Positions 31,833 through 33,111 of a stretch of DNA of 33,111 nt are shown piece after piece. Origin of the DNA: Treponema sp. Its GTDB lineage: Bacteria > Spirochaetota > Spirochaetia > Treponematales > Treponemataceae. Position numbers and translations under genes: made by a program. Each line of letters begins with the position of its first letter. Position 1 is the stretch's first letter. The notes below the pieces were generated by a model. It saw only the letters and a list, made by a program, of their open reading frames with translations. It ran no database searches and was not told the DNA's origin. The DNA is taken from NCBI GenBank assembly GCA_022510905.1, contig JAFLSN010000027.1, forward strand, positions 1-33,111, read 5' to 3'.

Positions 31833-32197
31833 CTTCTTGCTCCTGCGGCTTCGAGCAGTTCCGCAATGTCTGTGGCTTCTTTCTCGGTCGCAATCATCAG
31901 CGCGGTCTTGCCGTCGTTGTCCTTTGCGCTCACGTCCGCGCCCGATTCAAGCAGGATTTTCGCAACTTCGGGGGAATTGTACCATGCCGCCCACATCAGC
32001 GAAGTCCAATCCTCATTGCCCTTTGCGTTCACGTCCGCACCGTCCGCGATGAGCCGCCGCGCTTCGGCTGCGTTGTTGTCCTTTGCCGCCGTGATGAGCG
32101 CTTCCGTCTTTGCGTCCTTTTGTACGCGCGTGGACTGGCACGACGCGAAAAGTGCGGCGAGCATGAGTAGGGCGATAAAGTGGGGTTTTGTTTTCAT
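31829..32197 (-). CDS. Ankyrin-repeat lipoprotein
   Basis: This 122-residue protein has a signal peptide ending LFASC, placing a lipidated Cys near residue 20. Three ankyrin repeats follow, with motifs [51 protein letters not shown] and [10 protein letters not shown]. It is probably anchored in the envelope and binds proteins; ligands are unknown. AAGGAG just before the ATG sets the start. Its repeats resemble those of the larger ankyrin-LRR protein at 783, so the two may share ancestry. It follows the SH3-domain gene by about 20 bp on the same strand, indicating an operon. Confidence 0.85.
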   Translation of the reverse strand: MKTKPHFIALLMLAALFASCQSTRVQKDAKTEALITAAKDNNAAEARRLIADGADVNAKGNEDWTSLMWAAWYNSPEVAKILLESGADVSAKDNDGKTALMIATEKEATDIAELLEAAGARR

Positions 32198-32217
32198 TGG
32201 ATTCTCCTTGGTTCTGA

Positions 32218-33111
32218 TTATAGCACGGCAGTCTGCTGTCTGCTACCGCGCTCCGTGGCAGACGCATCCACCGATTCCGGCTCTTTCTCCGTGGCAGAGA
32301 CCAGACCGCCGAAGCACCAGCCGCCCATAGTCCCCGTCATGTGTCTGCCGTCAGTTCCCGTGGTTCCGGGCATTACCTTCACGTGAACCCATTTCGATGT
32401 TATGCCGTCTATCGTCTCCTCGCCGCCGACCCCGAGGATTTCCACGGGCGTTCCGGCGGCCAGCGTTATGAAGACCGGCGATGTCGTTTTCTCGAATGAA
32501 TGGACGCGCAGGTTCTCTTCAGTTGTCATTGCTTTCCCCGTGCGGAGGGGGATGCCGCCGCCGGATTTTCTTGCGGACTTCCACGCACCCTCGTCGTAGT
32601 CGCAGCTGCCGTCCGCGTGGCGCGGAAAGGTGAATTCCATGCCGTCAAAATCGTTCGTTTTCACCGCTTCCAAGAAACTGTTGTATTCATTCTTTTCGTA
32701 CATACAATATGTCGCCAGCAAAGTCTTCGCCTCGTCCGTATAAATGAACAGGTAGTCTCCGTCAAATTCTACATATAATTGGATTTCTGATTTATCCTTT
32801 AACAATGACCAGTCACAGCCTTCATACATCGCTTCCGCAATAAAGGCAGAATCTATTTTAATATCTCTTGTTACAATTCGATAGCAGCAGTCCTTTAGTT
32901 TTGTGATTTCTTCAACAGCAAAAGGACGCCGCAATAAAAATAGACAATGTTCATCATTTGGTTCAGAATAAAAATCATGGCAGACATCTCCTAAGCGATT
33001 CAGTTCTTCATACCAATATAATTCATAACCAAGATGCTCATAAAAATCAAAAGACTTTTCTTTAAACACTGGCACGTAATCCAAAAAAACATTCCTGTCC
33101 TTTTTTTGAAT
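32218..33111 (-). CDS. SH3-domain protein, 5' end outside the window (partial)
   Basis: The frame is open to the end of the window, so the start is not seen; an internal TTG at 33084 is not a convincing start. The N-terminal part is rich in acidic and aromatic residues and unlike anything I know (FDFYEHLGYELYWYEE, CDWSLLKDKSEIQLYVEFDGDYLFIYTDEAK). The C-terminal about 90 residues form a bacterial SH3-like domain seen in treponemal proteins: LRVHSFEKTTSPVFITLAAGTPVEILGVGG then ETIDGITSKWVHVKV and a final GGWCFGGLVS. Such domains bind peptides or cell-wall components. The DNA of the N-terminal part is more AT-rich than the SH3 part. Confidence 0.75.
   Translation of the reverse strand: MQKKDRNVFLDYVPVFKEKSFDFYEHLGYELYWYEELNRLGDVCHDFYSEPNDEHCLFLLRRPFAVEEITKLKDCCYRIVTRDIKIDSAFIAEAMYEGCDWSLLKDKSEIQLYVEFDGDYLFIYTDEAKTLLATYCMYEKNEYNSFLEAVKTNDFDGMEFTFPRHADGSCDYDEGAWKSARKSGGGIPLRTGKAMTTEENLRVHSFEKTTSPVFITLAAGTPVEILGVGGEETIDGITSKWVHVKVMPGTTGTDGRHMTGTMGGWCFGGLVSATEKEPESVDASATERGSRQQTAVL

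Noticed and set aside
31507..31893. N-terminal extension of ThrRS by about 129 residues
   Set aside because: The added sequence is the 41-bp repeat read in one frame, is not TGS-like, and lies upstream of the promoter that fits ATG 31506.

Overview
The window looks like a chromosomal segment of a Treponema-type spirochaete of moderate GC content. This is inferred from gene content: a BspA/TpLRR-like leucine-rich repeat surface protein, a pallilysin-related adhesin (Tp0751 family), lipoproteins with treponemal lipoboxes, and a TPR lipoprotein paired with a TraB/PrgY protein. No rRNA or tRNA gene was found.

Layout. 1-3053: the leuS 3' end, a broken PIN toxin module and an exported ankyrin + leucine-rich-repeat protein. 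3054-6100: a palindrome cluster, a TtcA-like tRNA thiolase, a NusG-domain-II protein and radA. 6163-11554: a minus-strand TPR lipoprotein/TraB operon, divergent from a large anchored protein whose C-terminus resembles the ribosomal L7/L12 C-terminal domain. 11555-12204: a gene-free, inverted-repeat-rich stretch. 12245-17450: an operon of a trehalase-like glycosidase, a Ppx/GppA-HD phosphatase and polyphosphate kinase (storage carbon and polyphosphate). 17517-18910: rlmB and a YchJ/SEC-C protein, both minus. 19127-21609: an accessory island with a rearranged brnT and a brnA tail, a short gene with a C9 tract, sixteen perfectly phased 41-bp repeats, a DUF6261-like gene, and a UPF0175 antitoxin with a wrecked partner toxin. 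21838-26295: a lipoprotein with a strong terminator, then argJ-argB-argD. 26320-27861: the pallilysin-related adhesin. 27862-29072: decayed DNA with an IS1595-like transposase relic interrupted by 24-bp repeats. 29073-33111: a DUF1284 protein, a ThrRS lacking its TGS domain, a second 41-bp array, an ankyrin lipoprotein and a partial SH3-domain protein.

Three signals stand out. (1) Many genes carry a -10 hexamer ending six (once seven) bases before the ATG and have no Shine-Dalgarno sequence, which implies leaderless transcripts. Other genes here have classical Shine-Dalgarno sites. (2) A C9 homopolymer sits in one of these leaderless reading frames. One extra C would fuse it to an open frame running through the whole 41-bp array and ending 12 bp before the next gene, which is the architecture of a phase-variable switch. 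(3) All three toxin-antitoxin loci are broken at the toxin or antitoxin, each in a different way. Functional calls rest on recognised motifs and remembered family sequences; no database search was possible.
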